NCBI RefSeq assembly: GCF_014648075.1
Contig: NZ_BMQK01000001.1
Span: 372,001-436,000, forward strand
Origin: Streptomyces ruber
GTDB lineage: Bacteria; Actinomycetota; Actinomycetes; Streptomycetales; Streptomycetaceae
Direction: 5' to 3'
DNA length: 64,000 nt
The translations under genes were made by a program, and so were the position numbers. Each line of letters begins with the position of its first letter. Position 1 is the first letter of the stretch. Below are positions 1-8,937 of this stretch, piece after piece. Under the pieces are notes generated by a model. The model was not told the DNA's origin. It searched no databases and saw only the letters and a program-made list of their open reading frames with translations.

Positions 1-1
1 G

Positions 2-352
2 GGCGGCGGCAAGTACGGCATCGTCCAGGACTACGGCGGCCACGGCATCGGCACCGAGATGCACATGGACCCGCACCTGCTGAACTACGTGGAGCGCCGG
101 CGCGGCAAGGGCCCGAAGCTGGTCCCCGGCTTCTGCCTCGCGATCGAGCCGATGGTGTCCCTAGGCACCCCGAAGACCGAGGTGCTGGAGGACGACTGGA
201 CCGTCATCACGACGGACGGCACGTGGTCCTCGCACTGGGAGCACTCGGTGGCGCTGACGGAGGAGGGCCCGCTGGTGCTGACGGCGCCGGACGGCGGGAA
301 GGCGAAGCTGGCGGAGTACGGGGTGGTGGCGGCGCCGGATCCGCTGGGGTAG
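2..352 (+). CDS. map: Methionine aminopeptidase type I, C-terminal part (5' end outside window)
   Basis: Removes the initiator methionine from nascent proteins in the cytoplasm, using two metal ions. Only the last 116 codons lie in the window. They include the GHGIGTEMH segment (metal-ligand His region), the IEPM segment with the ligand Glu, and HSVALTEEG with the final Glu of the pita-bread fold. The reading frame is open from the first base, and the stop is TAG at 350-352. It sits directly upstream of infA, which is the usual actinobacterial order secY-adk-map-infA. The family and truncation are clear; nothing can be said about its promoter. Confidence 0.95.
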   Translation, partial: GGGKYGIVQDYGGHGIGTEMHMDPHLLNYVERRRGKGPKLVPGFCLAIEPMVSLGTPKTEVLEDDWTVITTDGTWSSHWEHSVALTEEGPLVLTAPDGGKAKLAEYGVVAAPDPLG

Positions 353-377
353 CGCTCCGCTGGTTGGGCGGTTCGTG

Positions 378-426
378 TCTTGTCCGCGGGTGGGGTGGGG
401 CCGGTCGCGCAGTTCCTCGCGCCCCT
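378..426 (+). repeat. Interspersed intergenic repeat, copy A
   Basis: This 49-base unit shares 46 positions with copy B at 495-543. Its 3' part, reading GCGCAGTTCCTCGCGCCCCT, belongs to the CGCAGTTCCCCGCGCCCCT-type sequence that I recall as very abundant between Streptomyces genes. Function is unknown. Confidence 0.8.
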
Positions 427-494
427 GGTCGGGTGGGGGTGGCCTGGGCGGTGGGGTGTGGGATCGCCGGTGTGTGCGGTCCGCCGGGGCCGGT

Positions 495-543
495 TCTTGT
501 CTGCGGGTGGGGTGGGGCCGGTCGCGCCGTTCCCCGCGCCCCT
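495..543 (+). repeat. Interspersed intergenic repeat, copy B
   Basis: Second copy of the 49-base unit, in direct orientation and 117 bases downstream of copy A. It has three substitutions relative to copy A, and its core reads GCCGTTCCCCGCGCCCCT. A third, partial copy lies at 3389-3409 after rpoA. Confidence 0.8.
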
Positions 544-603
544 TTGGGGCGCTTCGGTGAATGGGGGGCTTAACGATCTGCGGGGATGGGCAGTCTCACC
601 CGA

Positions 604-633
604 TTCGTTTTTCTGGGAGCTCTGACGTAGACT
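604..633 (+). promoter_or_regulatory. Probable infA promoter
   Basis: TTCGTT at 604-609 and TAGACT at 628-633 are separated by 18 bases, a reasonable match to Streptomyces housekeeping (HrdB-type) promoters. It would give a leader of about 90 bases before the infA GTG. This is inferred from sequence only. Confidence 0.5.
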
Positions 634-727
634 GACTCGTCGGCTCTTGTGCACCCGCATGTCCGTATGCGCCCGTGAGGGAAAAGTGCAGGGGTCGATC
701 AAGGTAGTCGATTCCGAAGGGCGAAGC

Positions 728-949
728 GTGGCCAAGAAGCAAGGTGCCATCGAGATCGAGGGCACTGTCGTCGAGTCTCTGCCGAACGCCATGTTCAAGG
801 TCGAGCTCCAGAACGGCCACCAGGTCCTGGCACACATCAGCGGCAAGATGCGCATGCACTACATCCGCATCCTCCCTGACGACCGGGTCGTGGTGGAGCT
901 GTCTCCGTACGACCTGACGCGTGGCCGGATCGTCTACCGCTACAAGTAG
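728..949 (+). CDS. infA: Translation initiation factor IF-1
   Basis: A 73-residue OB-fold protein that binds the 30S A site during initiation. It starts [20 protein letters not shown] and ends with the family signature [10 protein letters not shown] chose the GTG at 728 because GAAGG lies at 716-720 and because translation from it gives exactly the usual 73-residue protein; the frame is open further upstream (to 647) but that extension is not IF-1-like. It lies 61 bases before rpmJ and is the head of the infA-rpmJ-rpsM-rpsK-rpoA-rplQ cluster. Identification is secure. Confidence 0.98.
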   Translation: MAKKQGAIEIEGTVVESLPNAMFKVELQNGHQVLAHISGKMRMHYIRILPDDRVVVELSPYDLTRGRIVYRYK

Positions 950-1010
950 ATCTTGCCCACGTCCCGCCCCGCGCGGGACCGCCGGCAACTGACCCGGAGA
1001 ACCTCACCCC

Positions 1011-1124
1011 ATGAAGGTCAAGCCGAGCGTCAAGAAGATCTGCGACAAGTGCAGGGTGATCCGCCGTCACGGCCGGGTCATGGTCATCTGCGACAACCCG
1101 CGCCACAAGCAGCGCCAGGGCTGA
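1011..1124 (+). CDS. rpmJ: 50S ribosomal protein L36 (zinc-ribbon form)
   Basis: A 37-residue protein of the large subunit, starting [19 protein letters not shown]. Cys11, Cys14, Cys27 and His32 form the intact zinc ribbon, so this is the zinc-binding (C+) paralogue and not the zinc-independent form that many Streptomyces carry elsewhere. A purine-rich GGAGAA segment lies just upstream of the ATG. The gene is followed by a 188-base structured gap before rpsM. Confidence 0.97.
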   Translation: MKVKPSVKKICDKCRVIRRHGRVMVICDNPRHKQRQG

Positions 1125-1192
1125 CGCACGACCGCACCTCTGCATCCGCAGAACTCGCGCGACGCAAGCTGAACATGTTCATACGCAGGACC

Positions 1193-1236
1193 CGGACCGC
1201 CGCAGAGCGGTCCGACACCCCCGGTCGGAGGCCGGG
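1193..1236 (+). promoter_or_regulatory. Two hairpins in the rpmJ-rpsM gap
   Basis: CGGACCGC (1193-1200) pairs with GCGGTCCG (1207-1214) around a 6-base loop. A second hairpin, CCCCGG...CCGGGG, follows at about 1218-1236. No run of T follows either, so they look more like leader or processing structures upstream of rpsM than strong terminators. Confidence 0.45.
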
Positions 1237-1312
1237 GACCCAGTTCGTACCTGGTACGGCGGCTGGGGTCCGGTACTGCGGAAGACCTCCGAAAATCAAC
1301 TGGAGCCATTGA

Positions 1313-1693
1313 ATGGCACGCGTTTCCGGTGTTGACATCCCGCGCGACAAGCGCGTGGAGATCGCCCTCACCTACGTGTTCGGCATCGGCCGGACCCTTT
1401 CGAAGGAGACGCTGGCTGCGACCGGCGTCGACCCGAACACCCGCGTTCGCGACCTCTCCGAGGAGCAGCTCGTCGCGATCCGCGAGTACGTGGACAACAA
1501 CATCAAGACCGAGGGTGACCTCCGTCGCGAGATCCAGGCCGACATCCGCCGCAAGGTCGAGATCGGCACCTACCAGGGTCTGCGCCACCGTCGTGGTCTG
1601 CCTGTCCGCGGTCAGCGCACCAGCACGAACGCCCGTACCCGCAAGGGCCCGCGTCGCGCCATCGCCGGCAAGAAGAAGCCGGGCAAGAAGTAG
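1313..1693 (+). CDS. rpsM: 30S ribosomal protein S13
   Basis: A 126-residue small-subunit head protein that contacts tRNA and the 50S subunit. The sequence starts [20 protein letters not shown], contains the helix-two-turn-helix region with GIGRT, and ends with the basic tail [17 protein letters not shown] that reaches the P site. The length is normal for the family. rpsK follows after 65 bases with a GGAGAT ribosome-binding site, so the two are very likely cotranscribed. Confidence 0.98.
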   Translation: MARVSGVDIPRDKRVEIALTYVFGIGRTLSKETLAATGVDPNTRVRDLSEEQLVAIREYVDNNIKTEGDLRREIQADIRRKVEIGTYQGLRHRRGLPVRGQRTSTNARTRKGPRRAIAGKKKPGKK

Positions 1694-1758
1694 TCCGCAG
1701 CGGACACCTGTCCACGGTCTTCGCTGTAGGACCGACCACCTCCCGTAGGAGATAAGAG

Positions 1759-2163
1759 ATGCCCCCCAAGGGTCGTCAGGGCGCCGCCAAGAAGGTGCGC
1801 CGCAAGGAAAAGAAGAACGTCGCTCACGGCCACGCGCACATCAAGAGCACGTTCAACAACACGATCGTCTCGATCACGGACCCGTCCGGCAACGTGATCT
1901 CCTGGGCCTCCGCCGGCCACGTCGGCTTCAAGGGCTCGCGCAAGTCCACCCCCTTCGCCGCGCAGATGGCCGCCGAGTCGGCCGCCCGCCGCGCGCAGGA
2001 GCACGGCATGCGCAAGGTCGACGTCTTCGTGAAGGGTCCGGGCTCGGGCCGCGAGACGGCCATCCGTTCGCTGCAGGCGACCGGTCTCGAGGTCGGCTCC
2101 ATCCAGGACGTCACCCCCACCCCGCACAACGGCTGCCGTCCGCCGAAGCGCCGCCGCGTCTGA
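1759..2163 (+). CDS. rpsK: 30S ribosomal protein S11
   Basis: A 134-residue platform protein of the small subunit. It starts [20 protein letters not shown] and carries the S11 segments [16 protein letters not shown] and [13 protein letters not shown] at the C terminus. The start is preceded by AGGAGATAAGAG. The gene lies between rpsM and rpoA in the conserved order; the 151-base gap to rpoA contains two hairpins (see 2191-2261). Confidence 0.98.
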   Translation: MPPKGRQGAAKKVRRKEKKNVAHGHAHIKSTFNNTIVSITDPSGNVISWASAGHVGFKGSRKSTPFAAQMAAESAARRAQEHGMRKVDVFVKGPGSGRETAIRSLQATGLEVGSIQDVTPTPHNGCRPPKRRRV

Positions 2164-2190
2164 CGCGCTGCCGCGAGGTATCGAGGTTTT

Positions 2191-2261
2191 CGGGCGGTAC
2201 GGCTCCTGCCACGGGGCCGTATCGCCCGTACCCTTGCAGTATCCGCACCCCTCCGGTGCGG
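2191..2261 (+). promoter_or_regulatory. Two tandem hairpins between rpsK and rpoA
   Basis: Stem 2191-2203 pairs with 2216-2228 (13 pairs including one G-T) around a 12-base loop. A second stem, CCGCACC (2243-2249) with GGTGCGG (2255-2261), is followed by TTTGG. This resembles a partial terminator or a processing site that could adjust rpoA-rplQ expression relative to the ribosomal genes. Confidence 0.5.
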
Positions 2262-2314
2262 TTTGGTCGGGTGTCATATAGCGGGCGCCCACGACTGAAG
2301 GAAATGATCCACAC

Positions 2315-3337
2315 ATGCTGATCGCTCAGCGTCCCTCGTTGACCGAAGAGGTCGTCGACGAGTTCCGCTCCCGGTTCGTGATCGAGCCGCTGGAGCCGGG
2401 CTTCGGCTACACCCTCGGCAACTCCCTCCGCCGTACGCTCCTCTCCTCGATCCCGGGTGCGGCGGTCACGTCCATCCGCATCGACGGCGTTCTGCACGAG
2501 TTCACCACCGTGCCGGGCGTCAAGGAGGACGTCACCGACCTGATCCTCAACATCAAGCAGCTGGTCGTCTCCTCGGAGCACGACGAGCCGGTCGTGATGT
2601 ACCTGCGCAAGCAGGGCCCGGGTCTGGTCACCGCCGCCGACATCGCGCCCCCGGCCGGTGTCGAGGTGCACAACCCCGACCTCGTCCTCGCCACGCTCAA
2701 CAGCAAGGGCAAGCTGGAGATGGAGCTGACCGTCGAGCGCGGTCGCGGCTACGTCTCCGCCGTGCAGAACAAGCAGGTGGGCCAGGAGATCGGCCGTATC
2801 CCGGTCGACTCCATCTACTCGCCGGTGCTCAAGGTCACGTACAAGGTCGAGGCCACGCGTGTCGAGCAGCGCACCGACTTCGACAAGCTGATCGTCGACG
2901 TCGAGACCAAGCAGGCGATGCGTCCGCGTGACGCCATGGCCTCCGCCGGTAAGACGCTGGTCGAGCTGTTCGGTCTCGCCCGCGAGCTGAACATCGACGC
3001 CGAGGGCATCGACATGGGTCCGTCCCCGACGGACGCCGCCCTGGCCGCCGACCTCGCGCTGCCGATCGAGGAGCTCGAGCTCACCGTCCGGTCGTACAAC
3101 TGCCTCAAGCGCGAGGGCATCCACTCCGTGGGTGAGCTCGTGGCACGGTCCGAGGCCGACCTGCTCGACATCCGCAACTTCGGTGCGAAGTCGATCGACG
3201 AGGTCAAGGCGAAGCTGGCGGGTATGGGCCTCGCGCTCAAGGACTCGCCTCCCGGGTTCGACCCGACCGCCGCCGCTGACGCCTTCGGCGCGGACGACGA
3301 CGCGGACGCGGGCTTCGTGGAGACCGAGCAGTACTAG
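2315..3337 (+). CDS. rpoA: RNA polymerase alpha subunit
   Basis: A 340-residue subunit that dimerises to start assembly of RNA polymerase. Its C-terminal domain contacts upstream DNA and activators. The N-terminal domain (about 1-230) contains [21 protein letters not shown] linker leads to the alpha-CTD (about 250-315), with the helix-hairpin-helix segment [14 protein letters not shown]. The acidic tail ends [12 protein letters not shown]. The ATG at 2315 follows GAAGGAAAT. The gene is in its conserved place between rpsK and rplQ, and the length is normal. Confidence 0.99.
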   Translation: MLIAQRPSLTEEVVDEFRSRFVIEPLEPGFGYTLGNSLRRTLLSSIPGAAVTSIRIDGVLHEFTTVPGVKEDVTDLILNIKQLVVSSEHDEPVVMYLRKQGPGLVTAADIAPPAGVEVHNPDLVLATLNSKGKLEMELTVERGRGYVSAVQNKQVGQEIGRIPVDSIYSPVLKVTYKVEATRVEQRTDFDKLIVDVETKQAMRPRDAMASAGKTLVELFGLARELNIDAEGIDMGPSPTDAALAADLALPIEELELTVRSYNCLKREGIHSVGELVARSEADLLDIRNFGAKSIDEVKAKLAGMGLALKDSPPGFDPTAAADAFGADDDADAGFVETEQY

Positions 3338-3388
3338 GAGCTCGGGCCTTCCGGTCCGTACTCGGGTGCGGGTGCGCTGTGCTTGAGC

Positions 3389-3409
3389 GCGCAGTTGCCC
3401 GCGCCCCTT
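3389..3409 (+). repeat. Partial copy of the CGCAGTT...CGCGCCCCTT repeat
   Basis: GCGCAGTTGCCCGCGCCCCT in the rpoA-rplQ gap matches the 3' half of the repeats at 378-426 and 495-543. It is followed by short CCCCTTCCGGGG / CCCCTTCGGGG hairpins (about 3404-3428), as often seen with this repeat family. Confidence 0.65.
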
Positions 3410-3516
3410 CCGGGGCGCCCCTTCGGGGACGCCCCGGATCTCCGACAGGCGACCGCCTGCTCGGATACTGACTCCGGTACCTGATACGGCCGGGGCAGAC
3501 ACCTAGGAGAAACACC

Positions 3517-4047
3517 ATGCCGAAGCCCACCAAGGGTGCCCGTCTGGGCGGCAGCGCCGCGCACGAGAAGCTGCTCCTCGCGAACCTCGCGAAGGCGCTC
3601 TTCGAGCACGGCCGCATCACGACCACCGAGGCGAAGGCCCGCCGTCTGCGGCCCTACGCCGAGCGTCTGGTCACCAAGGCGAAGAAGGGCGACCTTCACA
3701 ACCGCCGTCAGGTGCTCCAGGTCATCACGGACAAGAGCGTCGTCCACACGCTCTTCACCGAGATCGGCCCGCGCTACGAGAACCGCCCGGGTGGCTACAC
3801 CCGCATCACCAAGATCGGTAACCGCCGTGGCGACAACGCGCCCATGGCCGTCATCGAGCTGGTCGAGGCCCTGACCGTGGCCCAGGAGGCCACCGGTGAG
3901 GCCGAGGCGGCCACCAAGCGCGCCGTCAAGGAGGCCGACCAGGCCAAGGCCGAGGAGACCAAGGCCGAGGAGACCCCGGCTGAGGACACCAAGGCCGAGG
4001 ACGCCAAGGCCGACGAGGCTCCGGCCGAGGAGTCCAAGGACGCCTGA
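3517..4047 (+). CDS. rplQ: 50S ribosomal protein L17 with long acidic tail
   Basis: A large-subunit protein near the tunnel exit. Residues 1 to about 120 form the normal L17 domain, with [20 protein letters not shown] and [20 protein letters not shown]. The remaining 50 or so residues are a Lys/Ala/Glu/Pro repeat tail ([20 protein letters not shown]), making 176 residues against about 120 in most bacteria. Such tails are usual in actinobacterial L17. GGAGAA precedes the ATG. A strong terminator follows at 4067-4098, so this is the end of the ribosomal transcript. Confidence 0.98.
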   Translation: MPKPTKGARLGGSAAHEKLLLANLAKALFEHGRITTTEAKARRLRPYAERLVTKAKKGDLHNRRQVLQVITDKSVVHTLFTEIGPRYENRPGGYTRITKIGNRRGDNAPMAVIELVEALTVAQEATGEAEAATKRAVKEADQAKAEETKAEETPAEDTKAEDAKADEAPAEESKDA

Positions 4048-4066
4048 GGCTCTGCCTGACGTCGAC

Positions 4067-4098
4067 AGCGGGTCCGTCCTTCGGGGCGGGCCCGCTTT
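4067..4098 (+). terminator. Terminator after rplQ
   Basis: A 13-position stem (4067-4079 with 4084-4096, one mismatch) around a TTCG tetraloop, followed by TTTCG. It closes the infA-rplQ cluster just before truA. Confidence 0.8.
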
Positions 4099-4128
4099 CG
4101 CGTACCGCGTACCTGAGAGGATCTGTGT

Positions 4129-4986
4129 GTGAGTGACGAGGTAGGGCCCGGTTTCGTACGGGTGCGGCTGGACCTGTCGTACGACGGGACCGGGTTCTCC
4201 GGGTGGGCCAAGCAGGCCGGCGGGCGCAGGACCGTGCAGGGGGAGATCGAGGACGCGCTCCGTACGGTCACGCGGTCGAAGGACACCACGTACGAGCTGA
4301 CCGTGGCCGGGCGGACCGACGCCGGGGTGCACGCGCGCGGGCAGGTCGCCCATGTGGACCTGCCGGAGCCGCTGTGGGCCGAGCACAAGGACAAGCTGCT
4401 CAAGCGGCTGGCGGGGCGGCTGCCGAAGGACGTGCGCGTCTGGGGGCTCACCGAGGCGCCCGCGGGGTTCGACGCGCGGTTCTCCGCGATCTGGCGCCGG
4501 TACGCCTACCGGGTCACCGACCACCCCGGCGGCGTCGACCCGCTGCTGCGCCACCACGTGCTCTGGCACGACTGGCCGCTCGACGTGGAGGCGATGAACG
4601 AGGCGGCCCGGGCGCTGCTCGGGGAGCACGACTTCGCCGCCTACTGCAAGCGGCGGGAGGGCGCGACGACGATCCGTACGCTGCAGGAGCTGAGTCTCGT
4701 GCGCGGGGACGACGGGATCATCACGGCGACCGTGCGGGCCGACGCCTTCTGCCACAACATGGTGCGGTCGCTGATCGGGGCACTGCTGTTCGTCGGTGAC
4801 GGGCACCGGCCGCCCGACTGGCCGGGCAAGGTGCTGGCCGCCGGGGTGCGGGACTCCGCCGTGCACGTCGTACGGCCGCACGGGCTGACCCTGGAGGAGG
4901 TCGGCTACCCGGCCGACGAGCTGCTGGCCGCGCGGAACAAGGAGGCGCGGAACCGGCGGACGCTGCCGACGGCGGGGTGCTGCTGA
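4129..4986 (+). CDS. truA: tRNA pseudouridine(38-40) synthase TruA
   Basis: Converts uridines 38-40 of the tRNA anticodon arm to pseudouridine. The 285-residue protein shows [17 protein letters not shown] near the N terminus and the catalytic-Asp segment [17 protein letters not shown] (Asp in GRTDAGVH). The later block [17 protein letters not shown] is also family-specific. The GTG start at 4129 is preceded by GAGAGGATC. It lies directly after rplQ, the usual place in actinobacteria. A GC-rich bidirectional terminator follows at 4990-5014. Confidence 0.97.
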   Translation: MSDEVGPGFVRVRLDLSYDGTGFSGWAKQAGGRRTVQGEIEDALRTVTRSKDTTYELTVAGRTDAGVHARGQVAHVDLPEPLWAEHKDKLLKRLAGRLPKDVRVWGLTEAPAGFDARFSAIWRRYAYRVTDHPGGVDPLLRHHVLWHDWPLDVEAMNEAARALLGEHDFAAYCKRREGATTIRTLQELSLVRGDDGIITATVRADAFCHNMVRSLIGALLFVGDGHRPPDWPGKVLAAGVRDSAVHVVRPHGLTLEEVGYPADELLAARNKEARNRRTLPTAGCC

Positions 4987-4989
4987 GGG

Positions 4990-5014
4990 ACGCGGGCGGC
5001 TGAGCCGCCCGCGT
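4990..5014. terminator. Bidirectional terminator between truA and the convergent gene
   Basis: ACGCGGGCGGC (4990-5000) pairs perfectly with GCCGCCCGCGT (5004-5014) around a TGA loop. It sits exactly between the truA stop and the stop codon of the convergent gene on the other strand, so it can serve both. Confidence 0.75.
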
Positions 5015-5893
5015 TCACCGGTCGGCCGCGGCCGACGCCTGTGCCTCGCCCCGCCGGTGGATCTGGCGGTAGGTGAACTCCTGCAGGTCGTCGCCGATGG
5101 TGAAGGCCTCGGTGCTCTGCTGCGTCACGTCCTTGCCGTCGGTGAAACCGGCGGTGGTGAAGTAGGCGTAGCGCCCGTACGAGTTCGTCGTCGTACGGCA
5201 GACCGCCGTGCGGCAGAACGTGGGGACGCCGTCGCCGGGCAGCGAGGTGATGACGCTGCCCTCGGCCCCCGCGGCCTGCCTGGCCTTGGTGGCCTGCGCC
5301 TCGCTGTCGAACAGGGCGACGCCGACCGTGACGGCGACGCCGTCCTTGCTGTACGTGACGCGCAGCACCCGGGTGCAGCCGTTGGCGGTCAGCGCCTGGA
5401 CCATGGGGCCCTGCGCGACCGAGGCGCAGTCGTCCGTGGAGGCCGTGGCGCCCTTCTGGTAGACCGTGTCGCCCATGGTCAGGCGCGTGCCCGGGAAGAC
5501 GCTCTCGGGGCTGATCGGCGCCGTGTCCTTCCGGGCGCTGGTGATGAAGTCCTTCGGGTCCAGCGGGGGCGGGGCCGAGGTCGGGGCGAACGACGGCTCG
5601 GCGGCGCTCGCGCTCGGGATGTCCGCGCCGGCCGACGCGTCGCCGGTGGGTCTGTCCGTGGCCTCGGCCTTGCCGTTCGCGCTGACGACGGCCACGGCGA
5701 CGGCGGCTCCGACCGCGACGGTGGCGAGGGCGCCGCCGCCGATCAGCATCAGGCGGCGGCGTTTGTTGCGGGCCTCGGACGCCTCGGCGAGCGCCGCCCA
5801 GTCAGGGGTGTCGTCGCTCTGCGCGGAGAACTGCGGCTGCTGGGACGTCGGTTTCCAGGGGTCCCACTGAGGCCCCCCTTGCCCAAAACTCAT
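5015..5893 (-). CDS. Conserved single-span membrane protein, function unknown
   Basis: 292 residues. The N-terminal 45 residues are hydrophilic and Pro/Gln-rich (MSFGQGGPQWDPWKPTSQQ). A basic RNKRRRL stretch and one membrane helix (about 48-70, LMLIGGGALATVAVGAAVAV) follow, then a Ser/Pro/Ala-rich linker and a globular C-terminal domain (about 115-280). That domain has four Cys, including FCRTAVCRTTT, which may form disulfides outside the membrane. The topology suggests an anchored extracytoplasmic domain. No enzyme motif is recognisable. It is convergent with truA and is a typical Streptomyces conserved hypothetical. Confidence 0.75.
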   Translation of the reverse strand: MSFGQGGPQWDPWKPTSQQPQFSAQSDDTPDWAALAEASEARNKRRRLMLIGGGALATVAVGAAVAVAVVSANGKAEATDRPTGDASAGADIPSASAAEPSFAPTSAPPPLDPKDFITSARKDTAPISPESVFPGTRLTMGDTVYQKGATASTDDCASVAQGPMVQALTANGCTRVLRVTYSKDGVAVTVGVALFDSEAQATKARQAAGAEGSVITSLPGDGVPTFCRTAVCRTTTNSYGRYAYFTTAGFTDGKDVTQQSTEAFTIGDDLQEFTYRQIHRRGEAQASAAADR

Positions 5894-6312
5894 GCGCCGA
5901 TTTTAAGCGGGTACCGGGTGTTCCTGTCCGGCCGCGTACGGCACTTGAGCCTCCGCCGTTCCCCTGCCGTGACCTGAGCGGTGCCGCCAACGGTGACAAG
6001 GGTGACGACCGGTGACGATACGGACGGTGTGAATTCGGTCGCCGGGTGTGCTCGCATGAGCCGGCCGGGTGGCCGGCGCGGGACCGTGCCCGGCGCACCG
6101 TTTTGACCCGTCCGGGGAGGCGGGGCTATTCTTCTTGTTCGTTGTGTGTATTGGCTTGCTCATTCTCACGTGAGGGGCCCTTACACCGGTCCCCGGGCCG
6201 ATGACCAGCGACCTGCACGCGGTTTGCGTCACCGTGGTGCGGTCAGGGCTGTCGTGATCGTCTTCGGTGACCTTTGTCTGGAACCTCACTGAAGAAGCGA
6301 AGGCTACGAACC
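5894..6312. other. Promoter and leader region of rplM-rpsI
   Basis: A gene-free stretch of 419 bases. The half next to 5893 must hold the promoter of the minus-strand gene. The other half holds the rplM promoter (6103-6132) and an unusually long leader of roughly 170 bases before the rplM GTG. I see no good small ORF and cannot fold the leader reliably by eye. Confidence 0.6.
6103..6132 (+). promoter_or_regulatory. Probable rplM-rpsI promoter
   Basis: TTGACC at 6103-6108 and TATTCT at 6127-6132, with an 18-base spacer, match the housekeeping sigma consensus well. Transcription would start near 6139. Confidence 0.6.
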
Positions 6313-6756
6313 GTGCGTACGTACAGCCCCAAGCCCGGCGATGTGACGCGTCAGTGGCACGTCATCGACGCTCAGGACGTCGTCCTGGGCCGTCTGGCCA
6401 CCACTGCCGCCACCCTGCTGCGTGGCAAGCACAAGCCGATCTACGCGCCGCACGTCGACGCTGGTGACTTCGTCATCATCATCAACGCCGACAAGGTGCA
6501 CCTGTCCGGCAACAAGCGGACCCAGAAGATGGCGTACCGCCACTCCGGCTACCCGGGTGGTCTGCGCTCCGTCCGCTACGACGAGCTGCTGGCGAAGAGC
6601 CCCGAGAAGGCGGTGGAGAAGGCCGTCAAGGGCATGCTCCCCAAGAACAGCCTCGGCCGTCAGATGCTCTCGAAGCTGAAGGTCTACTCGGGCGACCAGC
6701 ACCCGCACGCTGCCCAGCAGCCGGTGCCGTTCGAGATCACCCAGGTCGCGCAGTAA
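6313..6756 (+). CDS. rplM: 50S ribosomal protein L13
   Basis: A 147-residue early-assembly protein of the large subunit. It starts [20 protein letters not shown] and contains [20 protein letters not shown] and [12 protein letters not shown], the L13 signature. The GTG at 6313 is chosen because GAAGG lies at 6298-6302 and the length equals the family norm; the open frame to 6274 adds a non-homologous basic extension. It is cotranscribed with rpsI, 41 bases downstream. Confidence 0.97.
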   Translation: MRTYSPKPGDVTRQWHVIDAQDVVLGRLATTAATLLRGKHKPIYAPHVDAGDFVIIINADKVHLSGNKRTQKMAYRHSGYPGGLRSVRYDELLAKSPEKAVEKAVKGMLPKNSLGRQMLSKLKVYSGDQHPHAAQQPVPFEITQVAQ

Positions 6757-6797
6757 GTCCGGCCACCCCCTAAGACTGAAAGAATCTGAGGAGAATC

Positions 6798-7313
6798 GTG
6801 GCCGAGACCACCGCTGAGCAGCCGATCGACGAGACCGTCGACATCGACAGCTACACCACCGAGACCGAGGTGCCCGTCGAGGGCGAGTACACCTCCGAGT
6901 CCCTCGCCTCCCGCTTCGGCGAGCCGCAGCCGGCCGCCGGCCTGGGCCGCCGCAAGAACGCCATCGCCCGCGTCCGGATCGTTCCGGGCTCCGGCAAGTG
7001 GAAGATCAACGGTCGCACCCTCGAGGACTACTTCCCGAACAAGGTGCACCAGCAGGAAGTCAACGAGCCCTTCAAGGTGCTCGAGCTCGAGGGCCGCTAC
7101 GACATCGTCGCCCGCATCGCGGGTGGCGGCGTCTCCGGCCAGGCCGGTGCCCTCCGTCTGGGCGTCGCCCGCGCCCTGAACGAGGCCGACGTCGACAACA
7201 ACCGCGGCCCGCTCAAGAAGGCCGGCTTCCTCCGCCGCGACGACCGTGCGGTCGAGCGCAAGAAGGCCGGTCTCAAGAAGGCCCGCAAGGCTCCGCAGTA
7301 CAGCAAGCGCTAA
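6798..7313 (+). CDS. rpsI: 30S ribosomal protein S9
   Basis: A 171-residue small-subunit protein whose C-terminal tail reaches the P-site tRNA. The first 45 residues or so are an acidic extension typical of actinobacteria. The S9 domain follows with [19 protein letters not shown] and [16 protein letters not shown], and ends [11 protein letters not shown] as expected. The GTG start follows GAGGAGAATC. A strong terminator lies at 7351-7383. Confidence 0.98.
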   Translation: MAETTAEQPIDETVDIDSYTTETEVPVEGEYTSESLASRFGEPQPAAGLGRRKNAIARVRIVPGSGKWKINGRTLEDYFPNKVHQQEVNEPFKVLELEGRYDIVARIAGGGVSGQAGALRLGVARALNEADVDNNRGPLKKAGFLRRDDRAVERKKAGLKKARKAPQYSKR

Positions 7314-7350
7314 ACCGCGCTCGCTGCGCCGCGCGCAGCATGTATCGCAT

Positions 7351-7388
7351 CGCCCCGGCGGCACTTCCCGTGCCGCCGGGGCGGTTCG
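7351..7388 (+). terminator. Terminator after rpsI
   Basis: A perfect 14-pair stem (7351-7364 with 7370-7383), loop TTCCC, followed by GTTCGTTT. It separates rplM-rpsI from glmM. Confidence 0.85.
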
Positions 7389-7578
7389 TTTACGAGGGAC
7401 ACGGCCCAGGTCGTCCAGGAGGCGACACCGGTTCGAACACCGGCCTGCGCCACAACCACCAGCGGGTGAAGTGAGTCGGACAGGCTGGAAACAGGCCCGG
7501 GGCGTATACGTGGTCCGGGCGACGCCTGACACTCGGGCGTGGGCCGCACAATCTTCAGCAAGTTCGGAGGACACCACA

Positions 7579-8937
7579 GTGGGACGACTCTTCGGCACGG
7601 ACGGCGTGCGCGGTGTCGCCAACGCGGATCTGACGGCCGAGATGGCCCTCGGCCTCTCCGTCGCGGCGGCGCACGTGCTCGCCGAGGCGGGTACGTTCGC
7701 GGGCCACAAGCCGGTGGCGGTGGTCGGACGGGATCCGCGCGCGTCCGGGGAGTTCCTGGAGGCCGCCGTGGTGGCGGGCCTCGCCAGCGCGGGCGTGGAC
7801 GTCCTGAGCGTCGGGGTGCTGCCCACCCCGGCCGTCGCCCACCTCACCGGGGCGCTCGGCGCGGACCTCGGCGTGATGCTGTCCGCCAGCCACAACGCCA
7901 TGCCCGACAACGGCATCAAGTTCTTCGCCCGCGGCGGCCACAAGCTCGCCGACGATCTGGAGGACCGGATCGAGGCCGTGTACGAGGAGCACCGCACCGG
8001 AGCGCCGTGGGACCGGCCCACGGGCGCGGGCGTCGGGCGCGTCAGGGCGTACGGCGAGGGCTTCGACCAGTACGTGGAGCATCTGACCGGGGTGCTGCCG
8101 CACCGCCTCGACGGCCTGAAGGTCGTCCTCGACGAGGCGCACGGCGCGGCCGCCCGGGTCTCGCCCGAGGCCTTCAAGCGCGCGGGCGCCGAGGTGATCA
8201 CCATCGGCGCCGAGCCCGACGGACTCAACATCAACGACGGCTGCGGCTCCACCCACCTGGACCTGCTGCGCGCCGCCGTGGTCGAGCACGGCGCGGACCT
8301 CGGCATCGCGCACGACGGCGACGCCGACCGCTGCCTCGCCGTGGACCACGAGGGCACCGAGGTCGACGGCGACCAGATCCTCGCCGTGCTCGCGCTGGCG
8401 ATGCGGGAGCGGGGCGCGCTGCGCTCGGACACCGTCGTCGCGACCGTCATGTCCAACCTGGGCTTCAAGCTCGCCATGGAGCGGGAGGGCATCGGGGTCG
8501 TCTCCACGGCGGTCGGCGACCGGTACGTGCTGGAGGAGATGAAGGAGCACGGCTACGCCCTCGGCGGCGAGCAGTCCGGGCACGTGATCATCTCGGACCA
8601 CGCCACCACCGGCGACGGCACGCTCACCGGGCTGCTGCTGGCGGCCCGGGTGGCAGAGACCGGCCGCGGTCTCAAGGACCTTGCGTCCGTGATGGAGCGG
8701 CTGCCGCAGGTGCTGATCAACGTGCCCGACGTCGACAAGTCGCGGGTCCGTACGTCCGGGGAACTGTCCACCGCCGTGTCCGAGGCCGAGCGGGAGCTGG
8801 GTGCCACCGGGCGGGTGCTGCTGCGGCCCTCCGGCACCGAGCCGCTGGTCCGGGTCATGGTCGAGGCCGCGGACCTGGAGCAGGCGCGTTCCGTGGCGGG
8901 GCGGCTGGCGGACGTGGTGAAGTCGGCGCTCGGTTAG
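7579..8937 (+). CDS. glmM: Phosphoglucosamine mutase
   Basis: Converts glucosamine-6-phosphate to glucosamine-1-phosphate on the way to UDP-GlcNAc and peptidoglycan. 452 residues from GTG 7579 (GGAGGA just upstream), starting [19 protein letters not shown]. The phosphorylated Ser is Ser104 in [16 protein letters not shown]. The metal loop is [11 protein letters not shown], and the C-terminal phosphate-binding loop is [14 protein letters not shown]. The frame is open back to 7246, but that extension crosses the rpsI terminator. With GlmS (16970-18820) it supplies amino sugars. It overlaps the convergent DUF389 gene by 4 bases. Confidence 0.98.
   Translation: MGRLFGTDGVRGVANADLTAEMALGLSVAAAHVLAEAGTFAGHKPVAVVGRDPRASGEFLEAAVVAGLASAGVDVLSVGVLPTPAVAHLTGALGADLGVMLSASHNAMPDNGIKFFARGGHKLADDLEDRIEAVYEEHRTGAPWDRPTGAGVGRVRAYGEGFDQYVEHLTGVLPHRLDGLKVVLDEAHGAAARVSPEAFKRAGAEVITIGAEPDGLNINDGCGSTHLDLLRAAVVEHGADLGIAHDGDADRCLAVDHEGTEVDGDQILAVLALAMRERGALRSDTVVATVMSNLGFKLAMEREGIGVVSTAVGDRYVLEEMKEHGYALGGEQSGHVIISDHATTGDGTLTGLLLAARVAETGRGLKDLASVMERLPQVLINVPDVDKSRVRTSGELSTAVSEAERELGATGRVLLRPSGTEPLVRVMVEAADLEQARSVAGRLADVVKSALG

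Larger units (their letters stand above)
353..727. other. map-infA intergenic region with two repeat copies and infA promoter
   Basis: This is a 375-base stretch without a credible gene. It holds two 49-base direct repeat copies (378-426 and 495-543) and, further on, a probable promoter for infA with a TAGACT -10 at 628-633 and TTCGTT at 604-609 (18-base spacer). Short ORFs in the stretch follow the repeat and look like translation noise. Confidence 0.7.
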
